Source: JAHEEL01 sp942491345 (lineage in GTDB: Bacteria > Actinomycetota > Acidimicrobiia > Spongiisociales > UBA5794). Taken from it: 64,000 nt of DNA. Of this stretch, positions 1 through 8,373 are shown piece by piece. The number at the start of each line of letters is the position of its first letter. The stretch's first letter is position 1. The position numbers and the translations under genes are program-made. Under the pieces are notes generated by a model that saw nothing but the letters and a program-made list of their open reading frames with translations, did no database searches and was not told where the DNA came from. The stretch spans positions 248,001 through 312,000 of the forward strand of contig CALOAN010000021.1 of assembly GCA_942491345.1 (NCBI GenBank), written 5' to 3'.

Positions 1-1
1 G

Positions 2-214
2 ACGGTGTGCCAGATCCCGGTTGTTGTGACCCTTGACGCCGATACGCCTTCAATCGAGGTCACCTTCGCAGACGGCACACGGCGGGAGATCAACGGTCTG
101 CACATCGGTCGGGAAACCAGTCGATCGATCTTCGAACGTTCCGGGAGAGTTGCGCGTGTGTCGGCACACATTCCCGACGACTTCGCGCAAGCTGAGCACG
201 AAAACGGCGCGTGA
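2..214 (+). CDS. Hypothetical protein, probable C-terminal fragment
   Basis: The frame is open from the first bases of the window to a TGA at 212-214. A GTG at position 5 could start a 69-residue protein, but nothing upstream is visible, so this may equally be the tail of a longer gene. The fragment contains a short beta-rich stretch (SIEVTFADGTRREINGL) and a charged C-terminus. I do not recognise a family. It runs convergently into the CotH-like gene, with 36 bp between the two stops. Codon use looks like that of the neighbours. Confidence 0.4.
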   Translation, partial: TVCQIPVVVTLDADTPSIEVTFADGTRREINGLHIGRETSRSIFERSGRVARVSAHIPDDFAQAEHENGA

Positions 215-250
215 CCTCGAGCGGGACAGACACCGCGCCTCCGATCACAT

Positions 251-1621
251 TCAATTGCCGAAGTACGCGGCGATCTGGGCGGATTCCTCGGCGATTGTGC
301 CGGTCGTGACAAGATCAGACGCCTCCAAGACCGACACCCATGTTGCGAGCACCTCGGCGGCAATGCCGCTTTCGTAGAGTGAAGCGTCGAGTTCGACAAC
401 CGCTGTGTCGTAGAGCACTGAGAACTCGGGGTTCGCCAGGAACCGGTCGACGAGGACGTTTGCTTGTTCGCCCGGACCGCCCACCGGGAGTCCCGCCTCA
501 GGCAGTTGCGCTTCCGCCGGCCCTCCGGCAGGAGGCTGGAGACCGGCACCAGGGGGTTGCGCACCACCGGGACCGCCGATAGGTGCCTCACCGGGACCAA
601 AGACATCGTTGTTGCGAACGCCGAATGCGAGGTTGTGATCCCAGGCGACCACGGTGAAGATCTCTGTATCCGAGTCGTAGTAGAGGTACGAGTTGTTGCC
701 GGGCCCGTTGATGTCGTCGAAGTTGTCGATCAGCTCCTGCATTGCGAGGTACGTGGCGAACGACTCGATGTCGAGGTGGTCGGCGAGTTCAGCGTTGAAC
801 GTGGCGCCGTCGGCGTTGTTGATGAAGTCGAGAAACTCGATCAGCGGTGTGAGGTCTTCGTTGTCCTTGCCCGCCTCTTGATCGAACACCTCGTCGTAGG
901 CCTCAGGGTCGTCGCCGCGATAGCTGTAGTCGCCGGTGCTTTCGGCCTTGTAGAGCGCACCATCGTCTGCGAAGTTGTCGTCCATCCAAACGTCGTCGGG
1001 GTGTTCGATCGCCAGCCGAATTTTCGACTCACTCCCATTGACGCTGAAGGCGACGGCGATGGCGTTCTGAGAGGCCAAGCCGGCGAGCTCCAGCAGGTCG
1101 AGGGCGACGGCCTCGTTGAGCGATGTTTCGGTGTTGTTCGAGCGGATGACCACGTCGTAGAGACCCTCGTGGTTCTGTCCCTCGACGTACTTGTCGAACC
1201 GGATGAGCCACGGCAGTCCGGAGGGATCGTCGGCCGAGACTGTGCTGGCCCCGCCTGCGCGATCATCGCCAAGCCCGCGGAGGGAGGAATTGCCCTTCAG
1301 CCGAAGCCCGACCTGTTCGTAGGTGACACCGTCGATCATGACGGTCGCCTCGATCCACTCCTTGTCCCCGGCCGCGGCGTAGGTGTCAATCATCGCGTCG
1401 TACGCGTCCTCGTCGAATGAGACTGTGATGTCATGAACGACCGACGGGTCCATCACGCTCACGTCGGCCGTAGCTGTCGCTGGTGCGGCGACGTCTCCTG
1501 CGGCGGCTTCATCGGCGGTGAATCCGCACGCCGAGGCGACGAGGCCGACGCTGATGATCGTGGCGATCGCCACGACGAGTCGTCGCAGTTGGATCGCTGG
1601 GGGATTGGAAACGCTGGGCAT
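251..1621 (-). CDS. CotH-like kinase-family lipoprotein
   Basis: This 456-residue protein has a signal peptide ending in a lipobox-like VASAC, with Cys at about residue 32, so it is predicted to be lipid-anchored outside the membrane. The body matches the CotH family (atypical protein kinase fold, first known from spore coat protein H). Visible motifs are RLKGNSSLRG, a central LYDVVIRSNNTETSLNEA, and the late NSYLYYDSD...VAWDHNLAFG segment holding the metal-binding Asp expected in CotH kinases. A Pro/Gly-rich insert (about 345-395) precedes the C-terminus. The start has a good SD (AAAGGAG). A DUF4956 gene diverges next door, and CotH and DUF4956 genes often occur together, usually with a VTC-type polymerase that is not seen here. 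The substrate is unknown. Confidence 0.85.
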   Translation of the reverse strand: MPSVSNPPAIQLRRLVVAIATIISVGLVASACGFTADEAAAGDVAAPATATADVSVMDPSVVHDITVSFDEDAYDAMIDTYAAAGDKEWIEATVMIDGVTYEQVGLRLKGNSSLRGLGDDRAGGASTVSADDPSGLPWLIRFDKYVEGQNHEGLYDVVIRSNNTETSLNEAVALDLLELAGLASQNAIAVAFSVNGSESKIRLAIEHPDDVWMDDNFADDGALYKAESTGDYSYRGDDPEAYDEVFDQEAGKDNEDLTPLIEFLDFINNADGATFNAELADHLDIESFATYLAMQELIDNFDDINGPGNNSYLYYDSDTEIFTVVAWDHNLAFGVRNNDVFGPGEAPIGGPGGAQPPGAGLQPPAGGPAEAQLPEAGLPVGGPGEQANVLVDRFLANPEFSVLYDTAVVELDASLYESGIAAEVLATWVSVLEASDLVTTGTIAEESAQIAAYFGN

Positions 1622-1809
1622 AGAGATCTCCTTTGGTACGTGCCATCAGTCAACCTCACGCGGGTGCGATTTCCCTTGGGACTCCCTGTGAATCCCCTGA
1701 GAGCTCCGGTGGTCGGCGGTCACAGGATCTCCGGAGGTGACTCTCAGGTTCTGCTCAGGATCACCCGTTACAACTGTGGTCAGCACATCGAACAACCCGG
1801 GAGCAACCC

Positions 1810-2412
1810 ATGTCACAGTCCCTGCTTTTGGTCATCGACCTCGTCGCCATCCTCTTCTTGGTCTTCGGCCTGTACTTTCCCCGCCATCGAAGAAGAGCCA
1901 TGGTCGTGGCCTACCTCGTGGCGAACGTCGGGGTGGTCGCCGTTGCCTACGCCCTCTCGTCCTCGGCGATCGCTGCCGGCCTCGGTCTCGGCCTGTTCGG
2001 CATCCTGTCGATCATCAGGCTCCGATCGGACACCCTCGACCAGCGGGAAGTGGCCTACTACTTCGCTGCACTCGCCCTCGGGCTGCTCGCCGGCATAGCG
2101 ACGACTCCCGGCTGGACCATTCCGATCCTCATGGGTGCAATCGTCTTCGCCTTGTACATCGGCGATCACCCTCAGCTGTTCGCTCGCTACCGGACCGAGT
2201 CGATCCACGTCGACGCCCCATATACCGACGAGGCAGCGCTCGTCGAGTACCTCGGCGCCTTGCTGAACGCCAAGATTCACGGGATCACGATCCGCAAGGT
2301 CGACCTCGTGAACGGCACGACCTCGGTCGAAGTGCGGTATGAATTGCCGGACCCCAACCGGATGTCGAGCGAGGCCCATCCCATGGCCGGCACAATCGGA
2401 CAGCGGCGGTGA
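1810..2412 (+). CDS. DUF4956 family membrane protein
   Basis: This 200-residue protein has four to five hydrophobic segments in residues 1-120, then a soluble tail of about 80 residues. The run GLFGILSIIRLRSDTLDQRE followed by YYFAALALGL is characteristic of DUF4956, an uncharacterised family found beside CotH and VTC-domain genes. The C-terminal part (about 135-185) looks like a small alpha/beta domain. It diverges from the CotH-like gene with 188 bp between starts. No SD of consensus strength is visible. Function is not established; membrane location is clear from hydrophobicity. Confidence 0.8.
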   Translation: MSQSLLLVIDLVAILFLVFGLYFPRHRRRAMVVAYLVANVGVVAVAYALSSSAIAAGLGLGLFGILSIIRLRSDTLDQREVAYYFAALALGLLAGIATTPGWTIPILMGAIVFALYIGDHPQLFARYRTESIHVDAPYTDEAALVEYLGALLNAKIHGITIRKVDLVNGTTSVEVRYELPDPNRMSSEAHPMAGTIGQRR

Positions 2413-2497
2413 GGGCGGTTTGCTCCATCGGGAATCTCCGGCATCTCACATGTCGTTCTCAGGGAACTCCCAGGAAGCGCAGGTAGCGTGGGCGATC

Positions 2498-3199
2498 ATG
2501 AACGAACGAATCAGCCACGACGCCACGATCTTGGTGGTCGACGACGAAGAATCCCTGACCGAGCTGGTTTCCAGCGCCCTTCGGTTCGCCGGATACACGG
2601 TCCGGACCGAGAGCAATGGATTTGATGCGCTGCGCAACGTGAAGGCGGCGACGCCCGACGTGATCGTTCTCGACGTGAACATGCCCGAGATGGACGGTTT
2701 CGAGGTGTGTCGGCGGATTCGACGCGACGGGGTCCAAGTCCCGGTCATCTTTCTCACCGCTCGCGACGACATCGACGATCTGCGGACCGGCTTCCGCCGG
2801 GGTGGGGACGACTACCTCACCAAACCGTTCAGTCTGGAGGAACTGGGGCTGCGGATCGAGGCGCTGCTGCGCCGAGTCGGTGGAACCCGCGAGTCGTCGC
2901 GGATGACGGTCGGCGACCTGGTCATCGACGACGATGCCCACCAGGTATGGCACGGGACCGACGAGGTGCAGCTGTCACCGACCGAGTTCCGCCTGCTCCG
3001 ATTCCTGGCGTTGAATCGCGGCCGGGTCATGTCCAAGGGACAGATCGTCGAATACGTGTGGGAGTACGACTTCGACGGCAACTACGGCATCGTCGAGACG
3101 TACGTCTCCTATCTGCGCAAGAAGCTCGGAGACACCGACGGTTCGTTGATCCAGACCGTTCGTGGGATCGGCTACGTGATCCGGTCGCCTCAGGCATGA
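2498..3199 (+). CDS. OmpR/PhoB-type response regulator
   Basis: A 233-residue DNA-binding response regulator. The receiver domain (about 9-125) has the acidic pair VVDDEE, phospho-acceptor Asp59 in VIVLDVNMPEMDG, and Lys109 in YLTKPFS. The winged-helix Trans_reg_C domain (about 140-230) ends in VETYVSYLRKKLG and TVRGIGYVI. I chose the ATG at 2498 because it places the receiver at the N-terminus; an in-frame start at 2339 adds 53 residues of non-protein-like sequence. It overlaps the downstream histidine kinase by 4 bp (ATGA), so the pair is translationally coupled. The target genes are not evident from this window. Confidence 0.93.
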   Translation: MNERISHDATILVVDDEESLTELVSSALRFAGYTVRTESNGFDALRNVKAATPDVIVLDVNMPEMDGFEVCRRIRRDGVQVPVIFLTARDDIDDLRTGFRRGGDDYLTKPFSLEELGLRIEALLRRVGGTRESSRMTVGDLVIDDDAHQVWHGTDEVQLSPTEFRLLRFLALNRGRVMSKGQIVEYVWEYDFDGNYGIVETYVSYLRKKLGDTDGSLIQTVRGIGYVIRSPQA

Positions 3200-4680
3200 G
3201 CCTTCGAACACGACTGGTGATCTCGTTCACGGTCCTTCTTCTGGTGGCGATCGTCGCTGTCGGATTTGTGGCCTCTCAATCGACGCAGGACATCCTGATT
3301 GGCCAGATCGATCGAACGCTGGTCGGGATCGCCGAACGTGGCCCGACCCCGGAACCGAGACCAGGCGAGCGGCCACCTGGTGAGGACTCACCGCTCGCAG
3401 AGACACAGGTCGACGCCGATCCGTTCCTCCGACCCACCGCGGAGATCGTGGTGGCAGCCGACGGGACGGTATTGGTCGCACGACCTTCGGGATTCGCCGA
3501 CGATCCCGACCCACTCCCGGACATCCGGGAACTGGAAGACGGGACGGGCTTCTTCTATCTCGACAGCGTCGACGGAAGCCTGAAGTATCGATCCCTCGTC
3601 CAGGCACATCCCGGCGGAATGCAAGTCGTGCTCGCCTGGCCGCTCGAGGAGGTCTCATCCGCGACCACAGCATTGATTCGCACGTTGCTCCTCGCAGGCG
3701 GTGTTGTCCTGATCCTTGGAGCGGTCGCTACGTGGTGGACGGTCCGCCAGAGTATGCGGCCGGTCGACGAGATGGTGGAGACGGCGGAGGCAATCGCCGC
3801 TGGCGACTTGACCCGCCGCGTGCCTGAACTCGATCCGGACAGTGAGTTGGGCCGCCTCGGCTTGTCGCTCAACGAGATGCTCGCCCATCTCGAGGAGGCC
3901 GTGGAGACCGAGCGTGACGCGAAGGAGCGTCTCCGCCAGTTTGTCGCCGACGCCTCCCATGAGCTGCGGACACCGCTGGCCACGATTGCCGGCTACGCCG
4001 AACTGCGGAGCAAGGGGGGACTCCCGACGCCCGACGATCAAGACAAGGCCTGGTCACGGATCGAGAGCGAGAGCCGGCGGATGGGCCTGCTCATCGAGGA
4101 CCTGTTGATCCTCGCCCGGCTGGGTCAGACCCAGCCGCTCCGGATTGGTTCGGTCAATATTGCCGAGATTGCCCGCGACGCGGCGGCGGACCATGCCGCC
4201 ATTGATCCGTTGCGTCCGGTCGACGTCGAGTCACCAAACGAGGTGGTCGTGCAGGCCGACGAGGAGCGCCTCACGCAAGTCATCACGAGCCTGCTGACCA
4301 ACGTCAGGGTTCACACGCCCGAGGGGACGGAGACCTCTGTGGTGGTGCGAGAGACTGCCGATTCTGTCGTGGTCGAAGTCACGGACGACGGCCCGGGGAT
4401 ACCCGAAGCCGCTCTCGACCAGGTCTTCGAGCGTTTCTACCGAGCGGACTCGTCTCGGTCGCGCAAGTCGGGTGGCGCCGGCCTCGGCCTGTCCATTGTC
4501 CACGCGATTGTTGAAGTGCATGGCGGCACGGTGGTGGCGACCCGGACCGATGCAGGAGGCACGCGAATCACCGATCGAGTTGCCCAAGATTGCCCCCTCC
4601 GAGTCACAGCCGATCTGAACCCCGTTCCCAGGTGGATCACAGGCGCGGCGGTCGTAGTGGAGGTAGCAGCAAAGGAGTGA
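3196..4680 (+). CDS. Sensor histidine kinase, apparent frameshift near the C-terminus
   Basis: A 494-residue membrane sensor kinase, partner of the preceding regulator. An N-terminal TM (8-30), an extracytoplasmic sensor (31-160), a second TM (about 162-182), HAMP (183-238), and a HisKA box with phospho-acceptor His255 in DASHELRTP are visible. The HATPase domain has DDGPGIP, FERFYR and GGAGLGLSI. After GGTRIT the reading frame departs from family expectation and adds a non-homologous tail of about 36 residues. If G4573 is ignored, the frame instead reads TIELPKIAPSESQPI and stops at 4616-4618, matching the usual HATPase ending. Either a one-base insertion or a sequencing error is likely. Activity probably survives, since the catalytic motifs are upstream. 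Confidence 0.9.
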   Translation: MSLRTRLVISFTVLLLVAIVAVGFVASQSTQDILIGQIDRTLVGIAERGPTPEPRPGERPPGEDSPLAETQVDADPFLRPTAEIVVAADGTVLVARPSGFADDPDPLPDIRELEDGTGFFYLDSVDGSLKYRSLVQAHPGGMQVVLAWPLEEVSSATTALIRTLLLAGGVVLILGAVATWWTVRQSMRPVDEMVETAEAIAAGDLTRRVPELDPDSELGRLGLSLNEMLAHLEEAVETERDAKERLRQFVADASHELRTPLATIAGYAELRSKGGLPTPDDQDKAWSRIESESRRMGLLIEDLLILARLGQTQPLRIGSVNIAEIARDAAADHAAIDPLRPVDVESPNEVVVQADEERLTQVITSLLTNVRVHTPEGTETSVVVRETADSVVVEVTDDGPGIPEAALDQVFERFYRADSSRSRKSGGAGLGLSIVHAIVEVHGGTVVATRTDAGGTRITDRVAQDCPLRVTADLNPVPRWITGAAVVVEVAAKE

Positions 4681-4728
4681 CGAATGAGATGACACGGCCC
4701 ACCTTTCCAAGCCTTCTAGTTCCTCCAA

Positions 4729-4757
4729 GGGGGACCCGACGCCGAATCGGGTCCCCC
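4729..4757 (+). terminator. Hairpin terminator after the two-component operon
   Basis: A perfect 11-bp GC-rich stem, GGGGGACCCGA (4729-4739) with TCGGGTCCCCC (4747-4757), and a 7-base loop. Only a weak T-tract follows. It lies 48 bp after the kinase stop. The remainder of 4681-4995, between this operon and the convergent lipoprotein gene, holds nothing else I can recognise. Confidence 0.75.
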
Positions 4758-4995
4758 TTCAGGTCGACCGACAGGCCGGAGGAGATCTACCGCCTTGGGT
4801 CGGTAGCCGAGCCACGTGGTCCGATTCGTCCGGGATTCGTCGGAATTGCCATGGGAAGGTTGGAGGCGGGAAGCTGCAACCACCGGCTGCCCGTTTCGTT
4901 CCACAGACGATCGCGTCAAAGCGCCGATTCGGTTCCACGTGCAGGGCCTCACCGTGATTGGAAGCAACCGCATCGGTGCAAGCAGCCCCGGCGGT

Positions 4996-5403
4996 TCAGT
5001 CGGCGGCGCTGTCTATGTCGAGGACAACAGCCACTTCCGCCTGCAGGCGGGAGAGCTCACCGTAGGCGTACTCGAGGTCGGGGACTTCCCGGTTCGCGGG
5101 TGGGCACTCAAACATCGTGTTCTCCGCTATCCGCACCCAGTCGGTCACGACGTCATCGATTGCGAGATCAGGCGTGGGAGTGAGGTCGCCGGAGGTCGAT
5201 CGCAATACACCAAGCGCCTGGCTGCACACCGTGTGATCGGGTGGTTGACCGAGTTCCACTGCGGACGGGAAGGCATCTACCACAGCCTCCCACGTCGGCT
5301 GCCATTCCGCCACCGATGGGCGGCTGTCATCGCTGCATGCGGCGAGCAGCGTCAGCATCAAGCCGGTGAGGGCGAGTACGCGTAGGAATGGGCGCTTGAC
5401 CAC
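4996..5403 (-). CDS. Small lipoprotein of unknown function
   Basis: About 135 residues from the GTG at 5403. It begins VKRPFLRV, has a hydrophobic segment and a lipobox LLAAC, so it is a predicted exported lipoprotein. The mature part has two further Cys (HTVCSQ and MFECPP) that could form a disulfide. The frame is open upstream to a GTG at 5478, but that extension (GSQGVATHNGCN...) does not look like a signal peptide; a TTG at 5406 is also possible. It lies downstream of, and in the same direction as, the Trk operon and the 5496-6059 gene, with a 92-bp gap. No family recognised. Confidence 0.6.
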   Translation of the reverse strand: MVKRPFLRVLALTGLMLTLLAACSDDSRPSVAEWQPTWEAVVDAFPSAVELGQPPDHTVCSQALGVLRSTSGDLTPTPDLAIDDVVTDWVRIAENTMFECPPANREVPDLEYAYGELSRLQAEVAVVLDIDSAAD

Positions 5404-5495
5404 CAACGGAGGATACCGCCGGGGATTGCAACCGTTGTGCGTGGCAACCCCCTGCGACCCTGCCGACGCGGCCGGCACCGGTGTTCACCGATCTG

Positions 5496-6059
5496 TCAGC
5501 CGTCTACGGTTCGGCGCCGCCGATACCAGAGCGCGGCAGAAGCCCCGATGAGGACAACGCCGAAGCCAAACACAATCCAATCCGGACCCTCCTCGAGGCG
5601 ACGCCCATCCTCGATCACGACGAGTTCAGCGACATCGAGATAGGTCTCGCCTCCACGGTCAGGATCGTGATATCGCCAGATTCCGCCGAGTTGCACCAGC
5701 GGACCTTCGAGGCGGTAGCCGCCCACGGGATCGAGATTCTCACCGAGTTCCGAGGGCATCCGAACCCCGATCCCGGTATTGGCGCCGGTGCGTGGTCCCC
5801 CGTTGACGAGCGCGTCCCTGGCATACGAATCGTCGTTGAGTTGCGTCCACATGAAGCCGTCACGACGGAAGCCGTAGTCTCCAACGAACTCCCCTTCGAC
5901 CGTGATCAGAGTGTTGTCGTAGGCCTCACCATCCGCGATCAGGTCGGACACGGAAACTCTCGGACCTTCCATCGCGGCAGCGGCTTGCGGGATGATGAAC
6001 AGGAAGGCCACGACCAACACCGGGATGCCGAGCAAGCGAACGTAGCCGGGGGACGACAT
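5496..6059 (-). CDS. Exported single-pass membrane protein in the trk operon
   Basis: About 187 residues. A signal-like N-terminal hydrophobic segment (LLGIPVLVVAFLFIIP) is followed by a beta-rich domain of about 120 residues beginning VSVSDLIADG and containing LITVEGEFVGDY, reminiscent of an OB-fold. A C-terminal TM (DWIVFGFGVVLIGASAALW) ends in a basic tail RRRRTVDG. Start choice: ATG at 6059 with GAGGTG upstream; an in-frame GTG at 6071 directly follows the trkH stop and is also possible. Position immediately after trkH suggests the same transcript. The domain probably faces outside the cell. No function can be assigned. Confidence 0.7.
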   Translation of the reverse strand: MSSPGYVRLLGIPVLVVAFLFIIPQAAAAMEGPRVSVSDLIADGEAYDNTLITVEGEFVGDYGFRRDGFMWTQLNDDSYARDALVNGGPRTGANTGIGVRMPSELGENLDPVGGYRLEGPLVQLGGIWRYHDPDRGGETYLDVAELVVIEDGRRLEEGPDWIVFGFGVVLIGASAALWYRRRRTVDG

Positions 6060-6072
6060 CGTGCGAATCACC

Positions 6073-7569
6073 TCACTTCCCCCTCACCCATGCGTACAAG
6101 AAGCCAAGGAGCGCGAAGACCGCAACGAACTCGAGGCGGCCGGCCCACATCTGAAACATGTACGTGAGCTTGAGGAGCATGGGCATCGATGGCTCGGTGA
6201 TTCCAATCGACAAACCGACGGACGCTCCCGCACTCACGGACTCGAAGAGTGCTTCCTGGAATCCATATCCGTAGCCGAGAGCCACGCCTGCGCCGAGCAG
6301 GAAGAGCACCACGTAGAGGAGGGCCACGGACATTGCCGATTGGGCGAGCTCGGGTGTGAGACGCTTGCGTCCTGACTGAAAGTACTGCGTACCAACCACG
6401 GCGCCCTCGGGAAGGAGCAGCTGCTTGGTCTGGTTGGCGACCGACTTGACGATCAGGCCGACGCGAAGGGACTTGATCCCGCCGGCGGTCGACGAGGCCA
6501 TGCCGCCGAGCGCCATCGCGATTGTCACCCCGGCGAAGGCGAGTCCGCCCCACGTCGCGAGCTCAGCCGACGGGATGGTCGAGAACCCCGTGCCGCTGTG
6601 AGCGGACACGATCTGGAAGAAGCCTTGTCTGGTGAGACCCTGGAACGAGGTGTAGATCCCGGCAACCGCGAGGCCGACCATGGTCAGGACCATTGTGGCC
6701 GTGACCGTGGTCAAGATCGTGCGCGTTTCGAGATTCTTGAACAGCGCCCGTCGCGGCCCCCGCCACAGGGCGTAGTGGAGACCGAATGACATCGCCCCCG
6801 CAACCATGAGGACAAGCGCGGCGAACTCGAAGATGGCCGAGTGGTAGTACCCAAGACTTGTCGACTGTGGGGCGAAACCTCCGGTGTCGAAGCCGGCAAA
6901 GAAGATCATCAGTGAGTGGAAGAACGCCCGTTTCCACTCGAACCCAAGCACCTGGTGCGCGATGACGCCGAGGACCAAGACACCGGCGGCGAGGTGAACG
7001 AGGGCAACCGCCCAGATGAACCGCGCCGTTGATCGGACCGAGGGAAGGATCCGCTCGTCGCGCGCCTCGCCGTAGTACAGGGTGAGGCCGCCGCCACCGG
7101 CGAAGAGCACCAGCGCGGCGATGATGATGCCCTGGCCGCCGAGGAAGTGCAGCAAGTGGCGCCAGAAATTGAGCGAGGGAGCCAAGTGGTCGAGGTCTTG
7201 GACGAGAGCAAGCCCGGTTGTTGAGAGGCCCGACATCGCATCGAACACCGCGTCAACCGGACTGCCGTAGTGGCCCGAAAAGATGAACGGGATCGAGCCG
7301 ATTGCCGGCACCGCCAGCCACGTCAGGGCAACGACCACCATGCCGTGACTCCAGTCGAGGCGCTCGTTGGCCGGCTGATATCGCAGGCCGAGTTGACCGA
7401 GGAAAGCAAAGACCCCGATCATCAAGAGGAACGACGCGAAGGGATGCCACTCGCGACCGAGCACTGCCCACACCAGGGGAAGCAAACTCGCGGCGGCGAC
7501 AACCATGAAGATCCGGCCGAGTGCAAACGCAACGATGCGGAAGTCCTCGCGTTCGGGTCTGATCAGCAT
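6073..7569 (-). CDS. trkH: TrkH/KtrB-type potassium uptake channel subunit
   Basis: A 498-residue polytopic protein of the TrkH/TrkG/KtrB superfamily, which forms the K+ pore gated by cytoplasmic TrkA/KtrA rings. The four pore-loop filters are visible in order: AMSGLSTTGLA, FAGFDTGGFA, AHSGTGFSTIP and ASVGLSIGI, each with the expected Gly. The ATG at 7569 was chosen because it lies 1 bp after the stop of the small membrane ORF; the frame is open 10 residues further. It is the fourth gene of the operon trkA-trkA-small ORF-trkH. Energisation (H+, Na+ or ligand-gated) cannot be told from sequence. Confidence 0.93.
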   Translation of the reverse strand: MLIRPEREDFRIVAFALGRIFMVVAAASLLPLVWAVLGREWHPFASFLLMIGVFAFLGQLGLRYQPANERLDWSHGMVVVALTWLAVPAIGSIPFIFSGHYGSPVDAVFDAMSGLSTTGLALVQDLDHLAPSLNFWRHLLHFLGGQGIIIAALVLFAGGGGLTLYYGEARDERILPSVRSTARFIWAVALVHLAAGVLVLGVIAHQVLGFEWKRAFFHSLMIFFAGFDTGGFAPQSTSLGYYHSAIFEFAALVLMVAGAMSFGLHYALWRGPRRALFKNLETRTILTTVTATMVLTMVGLAVAGIYTSFQGLTRQGFFQIVSAHSGTGFSTIPSAELATWGGLAFAGVTIAMALGGMASSTAGGIKSLRVGLIVKSVANQTKQLLLPEGAVVGTQYFQSGRKRLTPELAQSAMSVALLYVVLFLLGAGVALGYGYGFQEALFESVSAGASVGLSIGITEPSMPMLLKLTYMFQMWAGRLEFVAVFALLGFLYAWVRGK

Positions 7570-7570
7570 G

Positions 7571-7717
7571 TCAGATCGCGGCCGTGACGATCGCGGCAAT
7601 CAGAACTGCGATGACGGCCAGACCCGCGACGATGACGATCTCGAACACAAAGGCCAATGCAGCGCCGCCGAGATCGTCGCTCCACCGCCAAATGCGACGT
7701 TTGTCTTTGTGTCTCAC
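7571..7717 (-). CDS. 48-residue membrane protein between trkA and trkH
   Basis: A short ORF starting at GTG 7717 and stopping with TGA at 7573-7571. It reads MRHKDKRRIWRWSDDLGG, then a hydrophobic helix of about 30 residues (ALAFVFEIVIVAGLAVIAVL and onward) to the end. The basic N-terminus and single TM predict an N-in orientation. It overlaps the trkA stop by 4 bp (GTGA) and ends 1 bp before the trkH ATG, so it is tightly coupled on both sides. That packing is the main evidence that it is real. I know of no named family; a small accessory subunit of the Trk channel is an inference. Confidence 0.72.
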   Translation of the reverse strand: MRHKDKRRIWRWSDDLGGAALAFVFEIVIVAGLAVIAVLIAAIVTAAI

Positions 7718-8373
7718 GGCTTCTTACCGTTGATCGCGAAGACCTTCTGCAGATTCGACTCTTGGGCGACAGTGGTGACAGCCGTGATGCGGTCCCCAGG
7801 CAGCAGTCGCGTCGTCGCCTTCGGGACGGTGACTTGATCGTCGCGTTGGATCGCCACGATGAGGGAGCGCTCGGGGAGCGTCAGGTCCTGAATCCTTGTC
7901 GGAGTGAAGCTCTCCGGGATCTCGTATTCCGACAGCGACAACTGGCCTCGCCCAATAACCGCAATACGTGCGAGCTGGGACACAGCAACCTCCTGTGAGA
8001 TCACTTGCACCATGAGGTCTGTGATGCCGATGACCGGGATCTTGAGTGCTTCGAAGGTGGCACGGTTCAGGGGAGTGTTGAGTCGTGCGAGGACGCGTTT
8101 CGCTCCGAGCGTGAGGCCGAGTTGACAGGACACGAGGTTGACCTCGTCGAGGCCGGTCACCGCGAGCAACCAGTCGGCGTTGTGCACGTCTGCCGCTTCG
8201 AGGACCCCGACATCCGTACCATCGCCGTGAATCACCACCGCGTCAACATCGTCAGCCACCGCCTGGGCCCGATCTTCACTCTCCTCCACGAGTGCCACGA
8301 GGTGTCCCTGGGACACCAACTCCTGGGCCAGCCACGACCCAACCTTTCCACCGCCGATGAGCAGAACTCTCAT
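7714..8373 (-). CDS. trkA: TrkA-type K+ channel regulatory subunit (first of two)
   Basis: A 219-residue protein. The N-terminal RCK/TrkA-N Rossmann domain begins MRVLLIGGGKVGSWLAQEL, with the nucleotide-binding GxGxxG-like turn and a following acidic residue (VEESED). The TrkA-C domain occupies about 140-212. Proteins of this kind bind NAD(H) or adenine nucleotides and gate TrkH/KtrB at the inner membrane face. It overlaps the upstream trkA-like gene by ATGA (8370-8373) and the downstream small ORF by GTGA. Two distinct 219-residue TrkA proteins in one operon suggest a mixed ring or division of labour, as with CeoB/CeoC in mycobacteria. Confidence 0.92.
   Translation of the reverse strand: MRVLLIGGGKVGSWLAQELVSQGHLVALVEESEDRAQAVADDVDAVVIHGDGTDVGVLEAADVHNADWLLAVTGLDEVNLVSCQLGLTLGAKRVLARLNTPLNRATFEALKIPVIGITDLMVQVISQEVAVSQLARIAVIGRGQLSLSEYEIPESFTPTRIQDLTLPERSLIVAIQRDDQVTVPKATTRLLPGDRITAVTTVAQESNLQKVFAINGKKP

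Noticed and set aside
464..1420. A 318-residue plus-strand open frame
   Set aside because: Antisense to the CotH-like gene; Val/Arg/Asp-rich shadow composition and no SD.
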